DNA of 47,156 nucleotides from an uncultured Paracoccaceae bacterium (GCA_937883775.1 CAKZXZ010000092.1:1-47156), one strand, 5' to 3'; shown: positions 25,423-36,725, counted from the stretch's first letter. Notes: generated by a model from the sequence alone, not told the origin. Numbers and translations are program-made.

Positions 25423-25871
25423 TCCGTGCACTGCTCATCTGGGTGCTGCTGGCCACACCGGTCCTTGCCCTTGATCCGGCAGAGCTTCTGGACGACCCCG
25501 TTCTGGAAGACCGCGCGCGCGAGATTTCCAAAGGTCTGCGCTGTCCGGTCTGTCAAAACGAGTCCATCGACGAAAGCAACGCCACCGTCGCCCAAGACCT
25601 GCGCGCGCTCGTCCGCGAACGGCTGCTCGCAGGCGACAGCAACACCGAGGTGGTGGAGTTCGTCGTCGCCCGCTACGGCGAATACGTGCTGCTGAACCCG
25701 CAAACCACGGGCGCAAACCTCGCGCTTTGGCTTGCAGGCCCCGCCATGCTGCTGCTGGGCGCTGGCATGGCCGTCGTCTATATCCGACGTCGCGACACGC
25801 AGCCTAAAGACCAATCCGATGGATTGAGCGCGGAAGAAGCCGAACGGCTCTCAAAGATTCTCGACGACTGA
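25419..25871 (+). CDS. ccmH: Cytochrome c maturation protein CcmH
   Basis: A periplasmic thiol protein that keeps apocytochrome cysteines reduced and works with CcmF. It has a signal peptide (1-18, cut near ALA), the LRCPVC redox motif with Cys42 and Cys45, and one C-terminal membrane helix (about 103-123) followed by a short cytoplasmic tail. Length 150 is normal for the short form without the CcmI part. It overlaps ccmF by four bases. Confidence 0.97.
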   Translation: MIRALLIWVLLATPVLALDPAELLDDPVLEDRAREISKGLRCPVCQNESIDESNATVAQDLRALVRERLLAGDSNTEVVEFVVARYGEYVLLNPQTTGANLALWLAGPAMLLLGAGMAVVYIRRRDTQPKDQSDGLSAEEAERLSKILDD

Positions 25872-25936
25872 CGCACGGTTTCGCTTTCGCGATCTGAACT
25901 GGTCGGTATGGTTCCTCCAAGAAATGAGGAGCCACC

Positions 25937-26713
25937 ATGGACTACACCGCCATCACCTACACCGTCCGCGACGACATCGCGGTGCTGACCCTGAACCGCC
26001 CGGACGTGATGAACGCGCTCAACAGCCAGATGCGCGCTGAAATTACACATGCCGTCAAAGCCGCCGCCGAGGACGCGCGCGTGCTGGTGATGACCGGAAG
26101 CGGCGCGTCCTTCTGCTCAGGCCAGGATCTGGGCGATAGCGGCTCTGCCGCCAACCTCGATCTCGAACGGACCCTGCGCGACGAATACGTCCCGATGCTG
26201 CGCGCGATCTTCGACAGCCCGATCCCGACGATCTGTGCGGTCAATGGGGCGGCAGCCGGGGCAGGGGCCAACCTTGCACTGGCCGCCGATGTCGTCATCG
26301 CCACCGAAAGCGCCTTCTTTCTCCAAGCCTTCACCCGCATCGGCCTGATCCCCGATGCTGGCGGCACCTATTGGCTGCCGCGCCAGATGGGCGCTGCCAA
26401 GGCCATGGGGGCTGCGCTTTTCGCTGACAAGATCACTGCGACCCAGGCCAGCGATATGGGCATGATCTACGAAGCGATCCCCGACGCCACGTTTGAAGCC
26501 CATTGGATGGCCCGGGCTGCCAAGCTCGCAAAAGGTCCAACTGTCGCTTACGAGCACCTCAAAACCGCGATCCGTGGGTCCTTTGAAAACTCGCTGGACG
26601 AACAGCTCACCCTCGAAGCCAAGCTCCAAGGCGCCTGCGGCAAGACCCGTGATTTTCAGGAAGGCGTCATGGCATTTCTTGAAAAACGCCCCGCCCATTA
26701 CGAAGGCCGCTGA
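25937..26713 (+). CDS. Enoyl-CoA hydratase/isomerase family protein, PaaG-like
   Basis: 258 residues of the crotonase fold. Oxyanion-hole motifs are FCSGQDLGD (59-67) and NGAAAGAGANLALAADVV (103-120); Asp140 in RIGLIPDAGGTYWLP is where PaaG carries its catalytic Asp, and the usual second hydratase Glu is replaced by Gly/Ala. This pattern fits the ring-opening epoxy-phenylacetyl-CoA to oxepin-CoA isomerase of phenylacetate breakdown. No other paa gene is in the window, so a different isomerase substrate is possible. GAGGAG lies about 8 bases before the ATG. It could link with phenylacetyl-CoA chemistry of the oxidoreductase at 14.8-18.2 kb, but that is speculative. Confidence 0.85.
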   Translation: MDYTAITYTVRDDIAVLTLNRPDVMNALNSQMRAEITHAVKAAAEDARVLVMTGSGASFCSGQDLGDSGSAANLDLERTLRDEYVPMLRAIFDSPIPTICAVNGAAAGAGANLALAADVVIATESAFFLQAFTRIGLIPDAGGTYWLPRQMGAAKAMGAALFADKITATQASDMGMIYEAIPDATFEAHWMARAAKLAKGPTVAYEHLKTAIRGSFENSLDEQLTLEAKLQGACGKTRDFQEGVMAFLEKRPAHYEGR

Positions 26714-26749
26714 TCTTCTTTTGTCGGTAAATACCGTCGCCGAAGGCAA

Positions 26750-26775
26750 AAAAGGGCCCTATCAAGGGCCCTTTT
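26750..26775. terminator. Bidirectional terminator between paaG-like gene and gltA
   Basis: AAAAGGGCCC (26750-26759) and GGGCCCTTTT (26766-26775) pair exactly around TATCAA; T-runs follow in both directions, so it can end the plus-strand isomerase gene and the minus-strand citrate synthase gene. Confidence 0.85.
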
Positions 26776-26825
26776 CCAATCAATAAAAAGAACGCGCGTC
26801 AGCGCTCAATCGGATCACGTTTGCC

Positions 26826-28121
26826 TTAACGGGTCTCGATATCGGTATAACTGCGGGCCATTTCACCCTGATACAGCTGACGCGGGCGTCCGATCTTCAT
26901 CTGCGGATCCGAGATCATCTCTTTCCATTGCGAGATCCAACCAACTGTGCGGCTCAGCGCAAAGATCGGTGTGAACATCGAAGTCGGAAAGCCCATCGCT
27001 TCAAGAATGATACCCGAATAGAAATCCACATTCGGGAACAGCTTCTTTTCAGCGAAATACGGATCAGCCAATGCCGCCGCTTCAAGCTCCTTGGCGACCT
27101 GCAGCACCGGGTTGTTCTCGACCCCCAGCAATTCAAGCACTTCATCAGCCGATTGCTTCATCACCTTCGCACGCGGATCGAAATTCTTGTAGACCCGGTG
27201 ACCGAAGCCCATCAGACGGAATGGATCGTTCTTATCTTTCGCGCGGGCGATATATTCAGGGATACGATCAACCGAGCCGATCTCTTGCAGCATTTCCAGA
27301 CACGCCTGGTTGGCGCCGCCATGGGCGGGGCCCCAAAGACAGGCGACACCAGCGGCGATACAGGCAAACGGGTTTGCACCGGAAGAAGACGCCAGACGCA
27401 CGGTCGAGGTTGACGCGTTCTGCTCGTGATCTGCATGCAGCGTGAAAATCCGGTCCATCGCCCGGCTCAGGATCGGGTTCACCTCGTAATCGGCGGCGGG
27501 TACTGCAAAACACATGCGCAGGAAGTTTGACGCATAATCCAGATCGTTGCGCGGATACACGAAGGGCTGCCCGATCGTGTACTTATATGCCATCGCAGCA
27601 ATGGTTGGCATCTTGGCAATCAGCCGGATCGAGGCCACTTCGCGTTGCCATGGATCGGCAACATCGGTGCTGTCGTGATAAAATGCAGACATCGCACCTA
27701 CCACGCCGACCATGACGGCCATCGGATGCGCATCCCGGCGGAAGCCGCGGAAGAAATTCAGCATCTGCTCGTGCAGCATCGTGTGATTGGTCACACGGCT
27801 TTCGAAATCCTCAAGCTGCTCGGGAGAGGGCAATTCGCCGTAAAGCAGCAAATAGCACACTTCAAGGTAGTGCGATTTGCCGGCCAGCTGGTCAATCGGA
27901 TAGCCTCGGTGCAGCAACTCACCTTTGCCGCCATCAATATAGGTGATGGTGCTGTCGCAAGCGGCGGTTGACGTAAAGCCCGGGTCATAGGTGAACAGGC
28001 CCGTCTCGCCGTAGAGCTTGCGGATATCGATCACATCAGGGCCGATTGTGCCCGAATGGATGGGCAACTCATAGGATTGACCGTCAATCGTGAGAGTTGC
28101 GGTTTTCGTGCTTTCGGCCAT
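26826..28121 (-). CDS. gltA: Citrate synthase
   Basis: Condenses oxaloacetate with acetyl-CoA, the entry to the TCA cycle. It is the Gram-negative hexameric type at 431 residues, with an N-terminal beta domain (about 5-50). Active-site pieces are [10 protein letters not shown], the [16 protein letters not shown] stretch and [14 protein letters not shown]. The ATG at 28119-28121 gives the usual start ([14 protein letters not shown]). It follows gltX by 91 bases on the same strand, and its end is at a bidirectional terminator. Confidence 0.97.
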   Translation of the reverse strand: MAESTKTATLTIDGQSYELPIHSGTIGPDVIDIRKLYGETGLFTYDPGFTSTAACDSTITYIDGGKGELLHRGYPIDQLAGKSHYLEVCYLLLYGELPSPEQLEDFESRVTNHTMLHEQMLNFFRGFRRDAHPMAVMVGVVGAMSAFYHDSTDVADPWQREVASIRLIAKMPTIAAMAYKYTIGQPFVYPRNDLDYASNFLRMCFAVPAADYEVNPILSRAMDRIFTLHADHEQNASTSTVRLASSSGANPFACIAAGVACLWGPAHGGANQACLEMLQEIGSVDRIPEYIARAKDKNDPFRLMGFGHRVYKNFDPRAKVMKQSADEVLELLGVENNPVLQVAKELEAAALADPYFAEKKLFPNVDFYSGIILEAMGFPTSMFTPIFALSRTVGWISQWKEMISDPQMKIGRPRQLYQGEMARSYTDIETR

Positions 28122-28212
28122 ATCTGTCCCTCTTTCAAGGCGCGGGGCGAGGGCCTCGCGCGCTGCGTTTGGCTGCCTGACAGGGTGAGACCAAAGCGGT
28201 TACCACGATACG

Positions 28213-29622
28213 TCAGGTGCTTGCATCTGCAATCCGGTCGAGGGTTTCCTCCCGCCCGATCACAAGCATCATGTCGAAGACGCTGGGGGTGACGGAGCGC
28301 CCGGCCAAAGCCGCGCGCAGCGGCCCTGCGAGCTTGCCCAGCTTGGTGCCATTTGCCTCGGCAACGGCAGCAACAGCCTCCTCCAGAGTGTCTCGCAACC
28401 AGCTAACATTTTGCAGATGCGGCGTCAATTCTGACAGTATACCACGGGATACATCGTCCAGTTGTTTTGCCGCCTTCTCATCGGGTTCAAAAGGCCGCGA
28501 ACCCAGAACAAAATGAGCTTTTTCAAGAAGTTCTGGAAATGTCCGCGCGCGCTCCTTGAGGCAATACATCGCATCCCCCAAACCCGACATCTGCGTTTCC
28601 GTCAGGGCAGGCTGACCGCTTGCCACCAGATATTCCGCGATTTCACGCTGCAATGCAGCATCATCCGCTGCCGCGATATGTTGCCCACTCAGGTTCTCGA
28701 GTTTCTTGAAGTCGAACCGGGCCGGGGATTTGCCAATGCCATTGGTGCCAAACCATTCGATGGCCTGCGCGTCAGTAAAGAACTCGTCATCCCCGTGGCT
28801 CCAGCCCAGCCGCGCCAGATAGTTGCGCATGCCGGCGGCCGGATAGCCCATCGCCTGATATTCTTCGACCCCAAGCGCCCCGTGCCGTTTGGACAGCTTC
28901 TTGCCGTCAGGACCATGGATCAGCGGGATATGTGCATAGACGGGCAGGGGCCAGCCCATGGCGGTGTAGATCAGCGACTGGCGCGCCGCATTGGCTAGAT
29001 GGTCATCGCCGCGAATGACATGGGTCACCCCCATATCATAATCGTCCACGACCACCGCCAGCATATAAACCGGCGATCCGTCCGAACGCAGCAAGACCAT
29101 GTCGTCAAGCTGGTCATTTTGCCAAGTGACTGTGCCTTGCACCTCGTCCTCTATTACCGTCGCCCCCGCGCGTGGGGCCTTTAAGCGCACGACAAACGGC
29201 GCGTCAGGATGCTCCGCCGGGTCCACATCACGCCAGGGCGACCGGAACAGCGTCGATGTCCCGTTTGCTTTTGCAGCGTCGCGAAACGCCGTGATCTCTT
29301 CCGGGGTCGAGAAGCATTTATACGCAGTGCCGTCGGCCAGCATCTGATGGGCCACCTGCGCATGCCGGTCACGCCGCGCCCATTGGCTGATGGCTTCGCC
29401 GTCATGCGCGAGCCCCAGCCACGCCATGCCGCGCAAGATCGCGTCTGTCGCTTCGGGTGTTGACCGCGCGCGGTCGGTGTCCTCGATGCGCAACAAAAAC
29501 GTGCCGCCCCGCCCACGCGCATAAAGCCAGTTGAACAGCGCCGTGCGCGCCCCGCCGATATGCAGATACCCCGTCGGAGACGGGGCAAAGCGGGTCACAA
29601 CGGGTGTATCGGAAACGGTCAT
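28213..29622 (-). CDS. gltX: Glutamyl-tRNA synthetase
   Basis: Charges tRNA-Glu (and in organisms lacking GlnRS also tRNA-Gln) with glutamate. A class I synthetase of 469 residues with HIGG (residues 21-24) and KLSKR near residue 242; the anticodon-binding helical domain follows. It is divergent from comEC, with 68 bases between the starts. Alphaproteobacteria often have two GltX copies with different tRNA preference; I cannot tell which this is. Confidence 0.96.
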   Translation of the reverse strand: MTVSDTPVVTRFAPSPTGYLHIGGARTALFNWLYARGRGGTFLLRIEDTDRARSTPEATDAILRGMAWLGLAHDGEAISQWARRDRHAQVAHQMLADGTAYKCFSTPEEITAFRDAAKANGTSTLFRSPWRDVDPAEHPDAPFVVRLKAPRAGATVIEDEVQGTVTWQNDQLDDMVLLRSDGSPVYMLAVVVDDYDMGVTHVIRGDDHLANAARQSLIYTAMGWPLPVYAHIPLIHGPDGKKLSKRHGALGVEEYQAMGYPAAGMRNYLARLGWSHGDDEFFTDAQAIEWFGTNGIGKSPARFDFKKLENLSGQHIAAADDAALQREIAEYLVASGQPALTETQMSGLGDAMYCLKERARTFPELLEKAHFVLGSRPFEPDEKAAKQLDDVSRGILSELTPHLQNVSWLRDTLEEAVAAVAEANGTKLGKLAGPLRAALAGRSVTPSVFDMMLVIGREETLDRIADAST

Positions 29623-29690
29623 GGTTAACCTTTCGGTAAGGCAGATTTGGTTAAGAGGGGATTAACGACAGCTGAATAGGATCACAAGGC

Positions 29691-31784
29691 ATGAGCTTGC
29701 CCCTGCGCGCTCTCTGGGTCGCACGCCTCACCAACGCGCTTGAGACGCAGCGCGGGCACCTGTTTTGCTGGGTGCCTGTGGCAATGGGGTTGGGGATCGG
29801 TGCGTATTTTGCGCTTCCGTTTGAACCATCTGGCGGCTTGCTGGCCTGCGCGGCCTTGATCGTTTTGGCAGGCGCGTCGATCTATTGGCGCACAAGGGAG
29901 GGCTGGGGCGTCTTTGCCCTCGCGATCGCCCTGATCGCATTGGGCCTTCTGGTCGCCGCCCTGCGCGCGCATTCCGTCTCTGCCCCCGTGCTCGGCTACC
30001 GCTATTACGGCCCGGTCGAGGGGCGCATCATCGCTATTGATCGCTCGGTCTCGGACAAGGTGCGCATCACGCTTGATCGCGTGGTGCTGGCGCGGATGTC
30101 GCCCGCGCGTACCCCTGATAAGGTGCGTGTCTCGCTGCATTGGCCAAAGCCGGTTATCGTGCCTGAGCCGGGCCTGCGCGTCATGCTGACGGCGCATTTG
30201 TCCCCACCCCAAGGCCCTGTCGAACCCGGTGGGTTTACGTTCCAGCGCATGGCCTGGTTCAAGGGCCTCGGTGCGGTGGGCTATGCGCGCACCCCGCTTT
30301 TGGCGTTAAGCGCCAGCGATCCGCAGGCCGATCTGTGGGTGTATCGTCAGCGCATGGCCTTATCACAAAAGGTTCGCGACCGGCTGGACGCGCCGGTGGG
30401 CGGCGTCGCGGCGGCCATTGTATCCGGAGATCGATCCGGGATCGCCGCGGGCACGTTGACGGACCTGCGCGCGTCGAACCTTGCGCATTTGCTGGCCATT
30501 TCAGGGCTGCATATGGGGCTGCTTACAGGTGTTGTCTTTGCCATGCTGCGCTTTGGTCTGGCATTCAGCCCTTATGCTGCACATCACTGGAACACCCGCA
30601 AGATCGCGGCCGTTGGCGCCTTGATCGCGGGTGCGGGGTATCTTGCGCTTTCCGGCGGCTCTGTTGCGACCGAGCGTGCGTTTATCATGGTATCGGTGAT
30701 GTTTGTCGCTATCCTGTTGAATCGTCGCGCGCTCACCTTGCGCGCGGTTGCAATGGCAGCTGTCATCGTACTTTTGCTGACACCCGAGGCCTTGATCGGT
30801 CCGGGCTTTCAAATGTCATTTGCGGCGACAACGGCGCTTGTGGCCGTTTTTGGCGCGCTGCGGGGCCGGTCGTGGCACCATATCCCCAAGCCGTTACAAA
30901 AGATTGGCGGCGTCGTGTTGTCGTCCTTGGTCGCCGGCCTCGCCACAGCGCCATTCGCCGCCGCACATTTCAACCAGATTGCGCATTTTGGCCTTCTGGC
31001 CAATGTGTTGAGCGTGCCGATGATGGGAGCCGTCGTAATGCCCGCAGCTGTGCTTGCAGCCCTTTTGGCGCCTGTTGGCTTGGCTGGGATTGGCCTGTGG
31101 ATTATGGGGCAAGGTCTGCGCTGGATCCTCGCTGTGGCCCATTGGGTGGCAGGCATGGAGGGCGCGGTGGGCAAGATCCTGACACCGATGCCTTGGGTAT
31201 TGCCATTGATCGCGCTTGGCGCGCTGTTTGTGATTTTGTGGCGGGGGCGAGAACGCTGGATGGGTGTGCTTCCGCTTATGCTTGCAGCGATCCTATGGGC
31301 CGCGACAGAGCGGCCAGTCGTCCTGATTTCAGACAGCGGTGGGCTCATCGGCGTGATGACGGCCGAAGGGCGCAGCGTGTCGAAAGAGCAGGGCGAAAGT
31401 TTTGTTGCAGGCAACTGGCTTGAAAATGACGGCGACCCTGCCGATCAGGCGACCGCCTATGCGCGTTCGGCGGTGTGGGACACGCGGCTGCGCCATTTCG
31501 ATCTGGCGGGCCATAGCATTCATCACGCAACCGGCAAACGCGCGACGCAAGCGCTGCCCGCATGTGCCGGGGGCGTTTGGCTGGTCAGCAACCAGCCGAT
31601 TGCACGCGCCGGTGCCTGCCGGGTCCTTGATCCAGTGGCTTTGCGCGACACCGGCTCGATTGCGGTTTATGCCGATGGGCGCGTCGTCACAGCCTATGCA
31701 CAAAGTGGCGCACGCCTTTGGACCCCGAAACGCAAAACGGCGCGGAAGACCCGCGCCGCGCAAACAGCGTCAAACGCTGATTAA
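29691..31784 (+). CDS. comEC: ComEC/Rec2 family DNA-uptake channel protein
   Basis: ComEC forms the inner-membrane channel for single-stranded DNA in natural transformation; in Rhodobacter capsulatus it is needed for uptake of gene transfer agent DNA. The 697 residues hold a soluble N-terminal domain (about 85-200) and the competence domain with the signature [13 protein letters not shown] (near 268-280) and many membrane helices to about 545. No metallo-beta-lactamase domain is seen; the tail of about 150 residues is of another kind, as in other alphaproteobacteria. Its stop overlaps the convergent lexA stop. Confidence 0.92.
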   Translation: MSLPLRALWVARLTNALETQRGHLFCWVPVAMGLGIGAYFALPFEPSGGLLACAALIVLAGASIYWRTREGWGVFALAIALIALGLLVAALRAHSVSAPVLGYRYYGPVEGRIIAIDRSVSDKVRITLDRVVLARMSPARTPDKVRVSLHWPKPVIVPEPGLRVMLTAHLSPPQGPVEPGGFTFQRMAWFKGLGAVGYARTPLLALSASDPQADLWVYRQRMALSQKVRDRLDAPVGGVAAAIVSGDRSGIAAGTLTDLRASNLAHLLAISGLHMGLLTGVVFAMLRFGLAFSPYAAHHWNTRKIAAVGALIAGAGYLALSGGSVATERAFIMVSVMFVAILLNRRALTLRAVAMAAVIVLLLTPEALIGPGFQMSFAATTALVAVFGALRGRSWHHIPKPLQKIGGVVLSSLVAGLATAPFAAAHFNQIAHFGLLANVLSVPMMGAVVMPAAVLAALLAPVGLAGIGLWIMGQGLRWILAVAHWVAGMEGAVGKILTPMPWVLPLIALGALFVILWRGRERWMGVLPLMLAAILWAATERPVVLISDSGGLIGVMTAEGRSVSKEQGESFVAGNWLENDGDPADQATAYARSAVWDTRLRHFDLAGHSIHHATGKRATQALPACAGGVWLVSNQPIARAGACRVLDPVALRDTGSIAVYADGRVVTAYAQSGARLWTPKRKTARKTRAAQTASNAD
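31739..31757 (-). terminator. lexA terminator inside the end of comEC
   Basis: GGCGCGG and CCGCGCC pair exactly around a 5-base loop; on the minus strand GTTTTG follows. A second small hairpin (CAGCGT-CAA-ACGCTG, 31765-31779) lies between it and the lexA stop. As the two genes overlap at their ends, the lexA end signal must lie inside comEC. Confidence 0.45.
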
Positions 31785-32473
31785 TAGGTGCGGATCAGTC
31801 CGACCAGACGGCCTTGCACCTTGACCTGATCGTCGCGGAAAACGCGTGTCTCATAGGCGGGGTTTGCCGCTTCAAGCGCGATGGCATTGCCGTTGCGCCG
31901 ATACCGCTTCAGCGTGGCTTCATGATCCTCGACCAAAGCAACCACGATATCACCATTATCAGCCGTTGAACTTTCGCGGATCACAACAACATCGCCATCG
32001 TTGATCCCGGCCTCGATCATCGAATCGCCTTTAACTTCAAGCGCATAATGATCGCCTTTGCCGCTCAGCATGGTGCCCGGCACGGCGACCGAATGGCTCA
32101 CCTGATTGATCGCTTCAATCGGCACACCAGCCGCGATCCGGCCCATCACGGGCAACTCTACAGCAGCGCCCGTCACAGTCATCGCGGATGGCGGGGGCGG
32201 TGTGTCAGGCTTGTCGCCATCAATGACGCGCGGCGTAAACCCTGCAGGTTCTCCCATGGCATCAGGCAGCTTCACGATCTCGATTGCGCGGGCGCGATGC
32301 GCCAGACGGCGAATAAAGCCACGCTCTTCCAGCGCCGTAATCAGCCGGTGAATGCCGGACTTCGAACGCAGGTCCAGCGCCTCTTTCATCTCGTCAAATG
32401 AGGGGGGCACCCCATCACGCTGCACGCGCTTATTGATAAATTGCAGCAATTCCAATTGCTTCTTCGTCAGCAT
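31781..32473 (-). CDS. lexA: SOS repressor LexA
   Basis: Represses DNA-damage genes and is inactivated by RecA-stimulated self-cleavage. From the ATG at 32471-32473 it has 230 residues: winged HTH (about 1-65), a Pro-rich linker, the cleavage site Ala115-Gly116 (GRIAAGVP) and the catalytic dyad Ser151 (GDSMIEAG) and Lys189. The frame is open to 32632, but that runs through the promoter and LexA box. It controls itself through the box at 32529-32543. It is last in the row trpG-D-C-moaC-moeA-lexA, with its own promoter. Confidence 0.97.
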   Translation of the reverse strand: MLTKKQLELLQFINKRVQRDGVPPSFDEMKEALDLRSKSGIHRLITALEERGFIRRLAHRARAIEIVKLPDAMGEPAGFTPRVIDGDKPDTPPPPSAMTVTGAAVELPVMGRIAAGVPIEAINQVSHSVAVPGTMLSGKGDHYALEVKGDSMIEAGINDGDVVVIRESSTADNGDIVVALVEDHEATLKRYRRNGNAIALEAANPAYETRVFRDDQVKVQGRLVGLIRTY

Positions 32474-32528
32474 CTGCTCGCCTCCGATCCCTGTGGACGG
32501 CGCGGGTTCTCCACGCCTTACCAGGTTT

Positions 32529-32557
32529 GTTCTAGAGATGTTCTTGTTTTGTGTCAA
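32529..32557 (-). promoter_or_regulatory. lexA promoter with LexA (SOS) box
   Basis: On the minus strand, TTGACA (32557-32552), 17 bases, TAGAAC (32534-32529). The box GTTC-TAGAGAT-GTTC (32529-32543, plus strand) has the alphaproteobacterial GTTC-N7-GTTC form and overlaps the -10 box, so bound LexA would block RNA polymerase. It is 10 bases from the end of moeA. Confidence 0.92.
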
Positions 32558-32567
32558 TATGTTCCGT

Positions 32568-33740
32568 TTAGATCGGAAGATAGGACACCACATCACCGAC
32601 AGGCCGCGCCGGGTCATCGACCGAGCGCACAATCAAAGCGTTGGCGTCCGCAAGAACCGTCAGCAACGAACTGTCTTGCCGATCAAAGGCGGCGATGCCC
32701 TTGGGCGTCAGCCGTGCCCGCATATAGTGCTCACGTCGCCCATTGGCGGAAAGGGGCGCGGTCAGCGGCGCGCTTTGCAGCACAGGCGCTTCGGTTGGCA
32801 GGCCCAGCATCTTCTGGATCATAGGCAACATAAATAGCTGCCCGCAAACCATTGCAGACACGGGATTTCCTGGAAGACCCAGCATCGCAGATCCCGCCAG
32901 ATGCCCTGCCATCAGCGGCTTGCCCGGCCGCATGGCGATCTTGTAAAATGCACGCTCTAGTCCCAGCTCGGCTGCGACGCTGCCGACAAGATCATGATCG
33001 CCCACTGACGCACCGCCAATCGTGACGATCAGATCTGATCCGCGGGCCAACTCGAACGCTGTTTTTAACGAGGCCTGGCTGTCGCGCGCAATCGGAAGCA
33101 GTCTTGGATCTCCGCCTGCTGCCTCGACCATCGCATGCAGGCCAAAGCAATTTGAGGCGATGATCTGGTCCTCGGCAGGGCTTTCGCCGGGCATCACCAA
33201 CTCGTCACCTGTGGCGATGATGGCCACGCTCGGTTTGCAGCTGACAGGTATGTTGTTCAAGTTCATTGCAGCAAGCAACGCCAGATCGGCGGGAGCCAGC
33301 AGGCGCGGCGCGGAAAGGCGATCGCCGACCGTGAAATCACCACCTGCAGGGCGAATAAAGTGGTTTTCCTCCAGATGCTTGGAAAGCGTAATTGAAGTTC
33401 CATCCCGTGTGACATCTTCCTGAATGATAACACGCGTGGCCCCTTGCGGGATCGGTGTCCCGGTAAAGATACGCACTGCTTCACCGGGCTTGATCGCGCC
33501 AGTAAATGCATGGCCTGCAGCGGCCTCACCGACAACGCGAAGCACCGCGTCCGGCGCCGCATCTTCAAGGCGTACGGCATAGCCGTCCATCGCAGAAGCG
33601 GCGAAGGGGGGTTGCGCCCGTTTGGCTACCGCGTCCCGGACCAAAACGCGCCCCCGCGCTTCGATCAGCGGCACAGTTTCGATGTCTTTTTGCGCAACCA
33701 GGGCCAGCGTTTTCGCGCGCGCCTCGGCGACAGAAATCAT
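32568..33740 (-). CDS. moeA: Molybdopterin molybdotransferase MoeA
   Basis: Inserts molybdate into adenylated molybdopterin, the last general step of molybdenum cofactor synthesis. 390 residues; the MPYAxDGY-like segment reads [10 protein letters not shown] (about 48-57), followed by the MoCF-type domain with [11 protein letters not shown] and the [10 protein letters not shown] motif (about 290-299). It overlaps moaC by four bases (33737-33740). Cytoplasmic; no mogA or moaA nearby. Confidence 0.96.
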   Translation of the reverse strand: MISVAEARAKTLALVAQKDIETVPLIEARGRVLVRDAVAKRAQPPFAASAMDGYAVRLEDAAPDAVLRVVGEAAAGHAFTGAIKPGEAVRIFTGTPIPQGATRVIIQEDVTRDGTSITLSKHLEENHFIRPAGGDFTVGDRLSAPRLLAPADLALLAAMNLNNIPVSCKPSVAIIATGDELVMPGESPAEDQIIASNCFGLHAMVEAAGGDPRLLPIARDSQASLKTAFELARGSDLIVTIGGASVGDHDLVGSVAAELGLERAFYKIAMRPGKPLMAGHLAGSAMLGLPGNPVSAMVCGQLFMLPMIQKMLGLPTEAPVLQSAPLTAPLSANGRREHYMRARLTPKGIAAFDRQDSSLLTVLADANALIVRSVDDPARPVGDVVSYLPI

Positions 33741-34210
33741 TTGGCGCTGTAGCGGCCCGATTTGCCACCATCTTTGAATTTAAGGGCGATGCTGCCGATC
33801 TCCATGTCCTTCTGGACGGCTTTCACCATGTCGTAGACCGTCAGGGCAGCGGTCGAAACGGCCGTCAACGCTTCCATCTCGACGCCGGTCTGGCCGGTGG
33901 TTTTCACCGTTGCCTCGATCCGGATGCCGGGCAGGCTGGGATCCGGCGTCAAATCCACCGCGACTTTAGTGACAGGCAGGGGATGACAAAGCGGGATCAG
34001 ATCGGCGGTGCGCTTGGCCCCCATGATCCCGGCCAGCCGTGCCACACCAAGCACATCACCCTTCTTCGCAGATCCTTGCGTAATTATATCAAGCGTTTGC
34101 GATGACATCTTAATGTAACCCGCTGCAATCGCAGTCCGCGACGTCACCTCTTTTTCCGAGACGTCGACCATGTGGGCAGCGCCCTTGCCGTCAAAATGCG
34201 TCAGCGCCAT
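33737..34210 (-). CDS. moaC: Cyclic pyranopterin monophosphate synthase MoaC
   Basis: Acts after MoaA to form cyclic pyranopterin monophosphate in molybdenum cofactor synthesis. From the ATG at 34208-34210 it has 157 residues. [16 protein letters not shown] (about 5-20), [17 protein letters not shown] (about 72-88) and [24 protein letters not shown] (about 108-131) are the conserved blocks. An earlier in-frame start would lie in trpC. It begins one base after the trpC stop and overlaps moeA by four bases, so trp and mo genes share a transcript. Confidence 0.96.
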   Translation of the reverse strand: MALTHFDGKGAAHMVDVSEKEVTSRTAIAAGYIKMSSQTLDIITQGSAKKGDVLGVARLAGIMGAKRTADLIPLCHPLPVTKVAVDLTPDPSLPGIRIEATVKTTGQTGVEMEALTAVSTAALTVYDMVKAVQKDMEIGSIALKFKDGGKSGRYSAK

Positions 34211-34211
34211 G

Positions 34212-35030
34212 CTACATCCCTCCGCCAGCCGAGGTGAGCGGGTCTGACACCAACGCGCGCGTTGCTGCGGCAACATCGGCCTGCCGCATCAGGCTCTCAC
34301 CAATCAGGAACACCCGCGCCCCATACATTGCCATCTCGGCCAGGTCCTCGGGTGTGTTCAATCCGCTTTCGCACACGATTGTTCGATCAGCAGGCACCAG
34401 TTTCGAAAGCTGCTTGGTCACATTAAGAGAGGTCTCAAACGTATTGAGATCACGGTTGTTTATCCCCATGAGCGGCGATTTTAGCCGGGCCGCGCGGGCC
34501 AATTCAGCCTCGTCGTGGACTTCAAGCAAAACGTCCATGTCAAGCGCCATCGCCGCGTCTTCCAATTCAACCGCCTGCGCGTCTGAAACGGACGCCATGA
34601 TTATCAGAATACAATCAGCATGCAGCGCGCGGGCTTCGACAACCTGATAGGGATCATACATGAAGTCCTTGCGCAGCGAAGGCAGGCTGACGGCATCACG
34701 CGCTTCGGTCAAAAAGGCGTCGGCGCCTTGGAACGACGGCGTGTCCGTGAGCACCGATAGGCAGGTCGCGCCGCCGTCGGCATAGGCCTGGGCAAGCGCT
34801 GGCGGATCGAAATCAGCGCGGATCAACCCTTTGGAAGGCGATGCCTTCTTGATCTCGGCGATCAGGCCATAGCCTTCGCGGGATGCATCCTGAAGTGCGC
34901 GCGCAAATCCGCGTGGTGCAGGAGCATCGTCAGCCAGCTTTTGCACATCTTCAAGTGACGCCGTGGCTTTGCGTGCTGCGATTTCTTCAAGCTTGTAAGC
35001 TTTGATCTTGTCTAGAATGGTTTCGCTCAT
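34212..35030 (-). CDS. trpC: Indole-3-glycerol phosphate synthase
   Basis: Closes the indole ring in tryptophan synthesis from carboxyphenylamino-deoxyribulose phosphate. A TIM barrel of 272 residues with [13 protein letters not shown] (about 56-68), [20 protein letters not shown] and LIGESLMR (about 246-253). It is monofunctional; trpF is not fused. Its start overlaps the trpD stop by four bases, and moaC starts one base after its end. Confidence 0.97.
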   Translation of the reverse strand: MSETILDKIKAYKLEEIAARKATASLEDVQKLADDAPAPRGFARALQDASREGYGLIAEIKKASPSKGLIRADFDPPALAQAYADGGATCLSVLTDTPSFQGADAFLTEARDAVSLPSLRKDFMYDPYQVVEARALHADCILIIMASVSDAQAVELEDAAMALDMDVLLEVHDEAELARAARLKSPLMGINNRDLNTFETSLNVTKQLSKLVPADRTIVCESGLNTPEDLAEMAMYGARVFLIGESLMRQADVAAATRALVSDPLTSAGGGM

Positions 35031-36046
35031 GCAGCCTCCGATGTGAGTTTTGCAAGGGCAGAGACTTTCGACTTTGCCGCACCGCTATCAATGGAAGTAG
35101 ACGCCATTTCAACACCTTGTGGTAAGGAGTTTACCTTGCCCGCGATCATAAGCGCAGCCGCTGCGTTCAGTAAGACCGCATCGCGATAGGCCGATGTCTC
35201 GCCGTCCAGCAAGGCACGGAACGCCACCGCGTTCTCTTGCGGTGATCCGCCAAGCAGGTCTTCAAACGGATGCACTGGCAGACCGGCATCCTCGGGATGC
35301 ACTTCGTGCTCGGTCACTGTGCCATCGTCCAGCGCCGCCACGTAAGAGACACCCGCGACCGACAGCTCATCCGTGCCGTCGCCACCATGGACCAGCCACG
35401 CCTTCTCGGCGCCCAGAGCGGCCAGAGTTTCCGCCATCGGGCGGATCAGATCGCGGCTGAACGCACCAGTGAGCTGCCGTTTGACACCGGCAGGATTGGT
35501 CAGTGGACCCAGAATATTGAAGATCGTGCGCGTGCCCAATTCCGCGCGCGTCGGCATCACATGGCCGATCGCAGGGTGGTGCATCGGGGCCATCATAAAG
35601 CCGATGCCGATCTCATTGATCGCGCGGCTTGCGACATCGGCGCCAACCATCACCTCGATGCCCATCTGGCCCAACGCATCCGCCGCACCGGATTTCGAGC
35701 TGAGATTGCGGTTGCCATGCTTGGCCACGGTCACGCCCGCACCCGCCACAACAAACGCCGTTGCGGTCGAGATGTTCAGCGTGCCTTTGCCGTCACCGCC
35801 CGTGCCGACGATATCCATCGCGCCTTCAGGAGCCGTGACCGGGGTGCATTTGGCACGCATCACGGCGGCAGCGGCGGCGTATTCCTCGACCGTTTCGCCG
35901 CGTGTGCGCAGCGCCATCAGCAGCCCGCCGATCTGGCTGGGTGTCGCCGCGCCATCAAACAGGATTGCGAAAGCCTGTTCGGCCTCAGCCTTGGTCAAAG
36001 GGCGGTCTGCTGCGGCACCGATCAGGGGTTTCAGCGCATCACTCAT
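35027..36046 (-). CDS. trpD: Anthranilate phosphoribosyltransferase
   Basis: Joins anthranilate to PRPP in the second step of tryptophan synthesis. 339 residues with the PRPP-binding [15 protein letters not shown] (about 81-95), [18 protein letters not shown] (about 107-124) and the ARAE-like [22 protein letters not shown] stretch. Overlaps of four bases with trpG upstream and trpC downstream show a tightly coupled operon. Confidence 0.97.
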   Translation of the reverse strand: MSDALKPLIGAAADRPLTKAEAEQAFAILFDGAATPSQIGGLLMALRTRGETVEEYAAAAAVMRAKCTPVTAPEGAMDIVGTGGDGKGTLNISTATAFVVAGAGVTVAKHGNRNLSSKSGAADALGQMGIEVMVGADVASRAINEIGIGFMMAPMHHPAIGHVMPTRAELGTRTIFNILGPLTNPAGVKRQLTGAFSRDLIRPMAETLAALGAEKAWLVHGGDGTDELSVAGVSYVAALDDGTVTEHEVHPEDAGLPVHPFEDLLGGSPQENAVAFRALLDGETSAYRDAVLLNAAAALMIAGKVNSLPQGVEMASTSIDSGAAKSKVSALAKLTSEAA

Positions 36047-36624
36047 ACAGGTTCGCTCACAGTGTTCAGAAAGTTTTTCAACAGCTTATGCCCATGTTCA
36101 GAGGCAATGGATTCGGGATGAAACTGCACCCCGTGGATTGGCAGATCCCGGTGCTGCAGCCCCATAATGGTGCCGTCCTCAAGCTCTGCTGTGATCTCAA
36201 GACAGTCGGGCAGGGTGGCGCGATCGACGACAAGCGAATGATAGCGCGTCGCTTCAAAAGGGCTGGGCAGGCCTGCAAAGAGGCCGGTGCCCGTGTGGCG
36301 CATCTCGCCCATCTTGCCATGCACAATTTCATGGCAGCGCACGACTTGTCCGCCAAACGCTTCGCCAATAGCCTGATGGCCAAGACATACACCCATAAGC
36401 GGCGTGCCCGTCTCGGCTGCGGCATGTGTCAAAGCCAGACAGATACCCGCTTGGGCCGGATCGCAGGGCCCGGGCGACAGCAAAATTGCCTCTGGGCTCA
36501 GGGCCATCGCCTCTTGCGGGTCCAGTGCATCGTTGCGTTTGACAACGACATCTGCGCCCAGTTCGCCCAGATAATGGACAAGATTATAGGTGAAGCTGTC
36601 ATAGTTATCGATCAACAAGAGCAT
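36043..36624 (-). CDS. trpG: Anthranilate synthase component II (glutamine amidotransferase)
   Basis: Releases ammonia from glutamine for TrpE; the same type can also serve aminodeoxychorismate synthase (PabA). A class I amidotransferase of 193 residues: [13 protein letters not shown], nucleophile Cys80 in [15 protein letters not shown], and the His-Glu pair in GVQFHPES. The ATG at 36622-36624 starts the family sequence [14 protein letters not shown]; the frame is open 19 codons more, without family resemblance. trpE is 2 kb away, in another transcription unit. Confidence 0.96.
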   Translation of the reverse strand: MLLLIDNYDSFTYNLVHYLGELGADVVVKRNDALDPQEAMALSPEAILLSPGPCDPAQAGICLALTHAAAETGTPLMGVCLGHQAIGEAFGGQVVRCHEIVHGKMGEMRHTGTGLFAGLPSPFEATRYHSLVVDRATLPDCLEITAELEDGTIMGLQHRDLPIHGVQFHPESIASEHGHKLLKNFLNTVSEPV

Positions 36625-36725
36625 CGCAGAGGGCTTTCGGGATTTGGGGCTGGGCAGCCCCGTCAAGGTCGCGGTATACATGCGGGAAGCAGCGCGGGAA
36701 GGTCAAGGCCAGACCGCGCCGCCGG

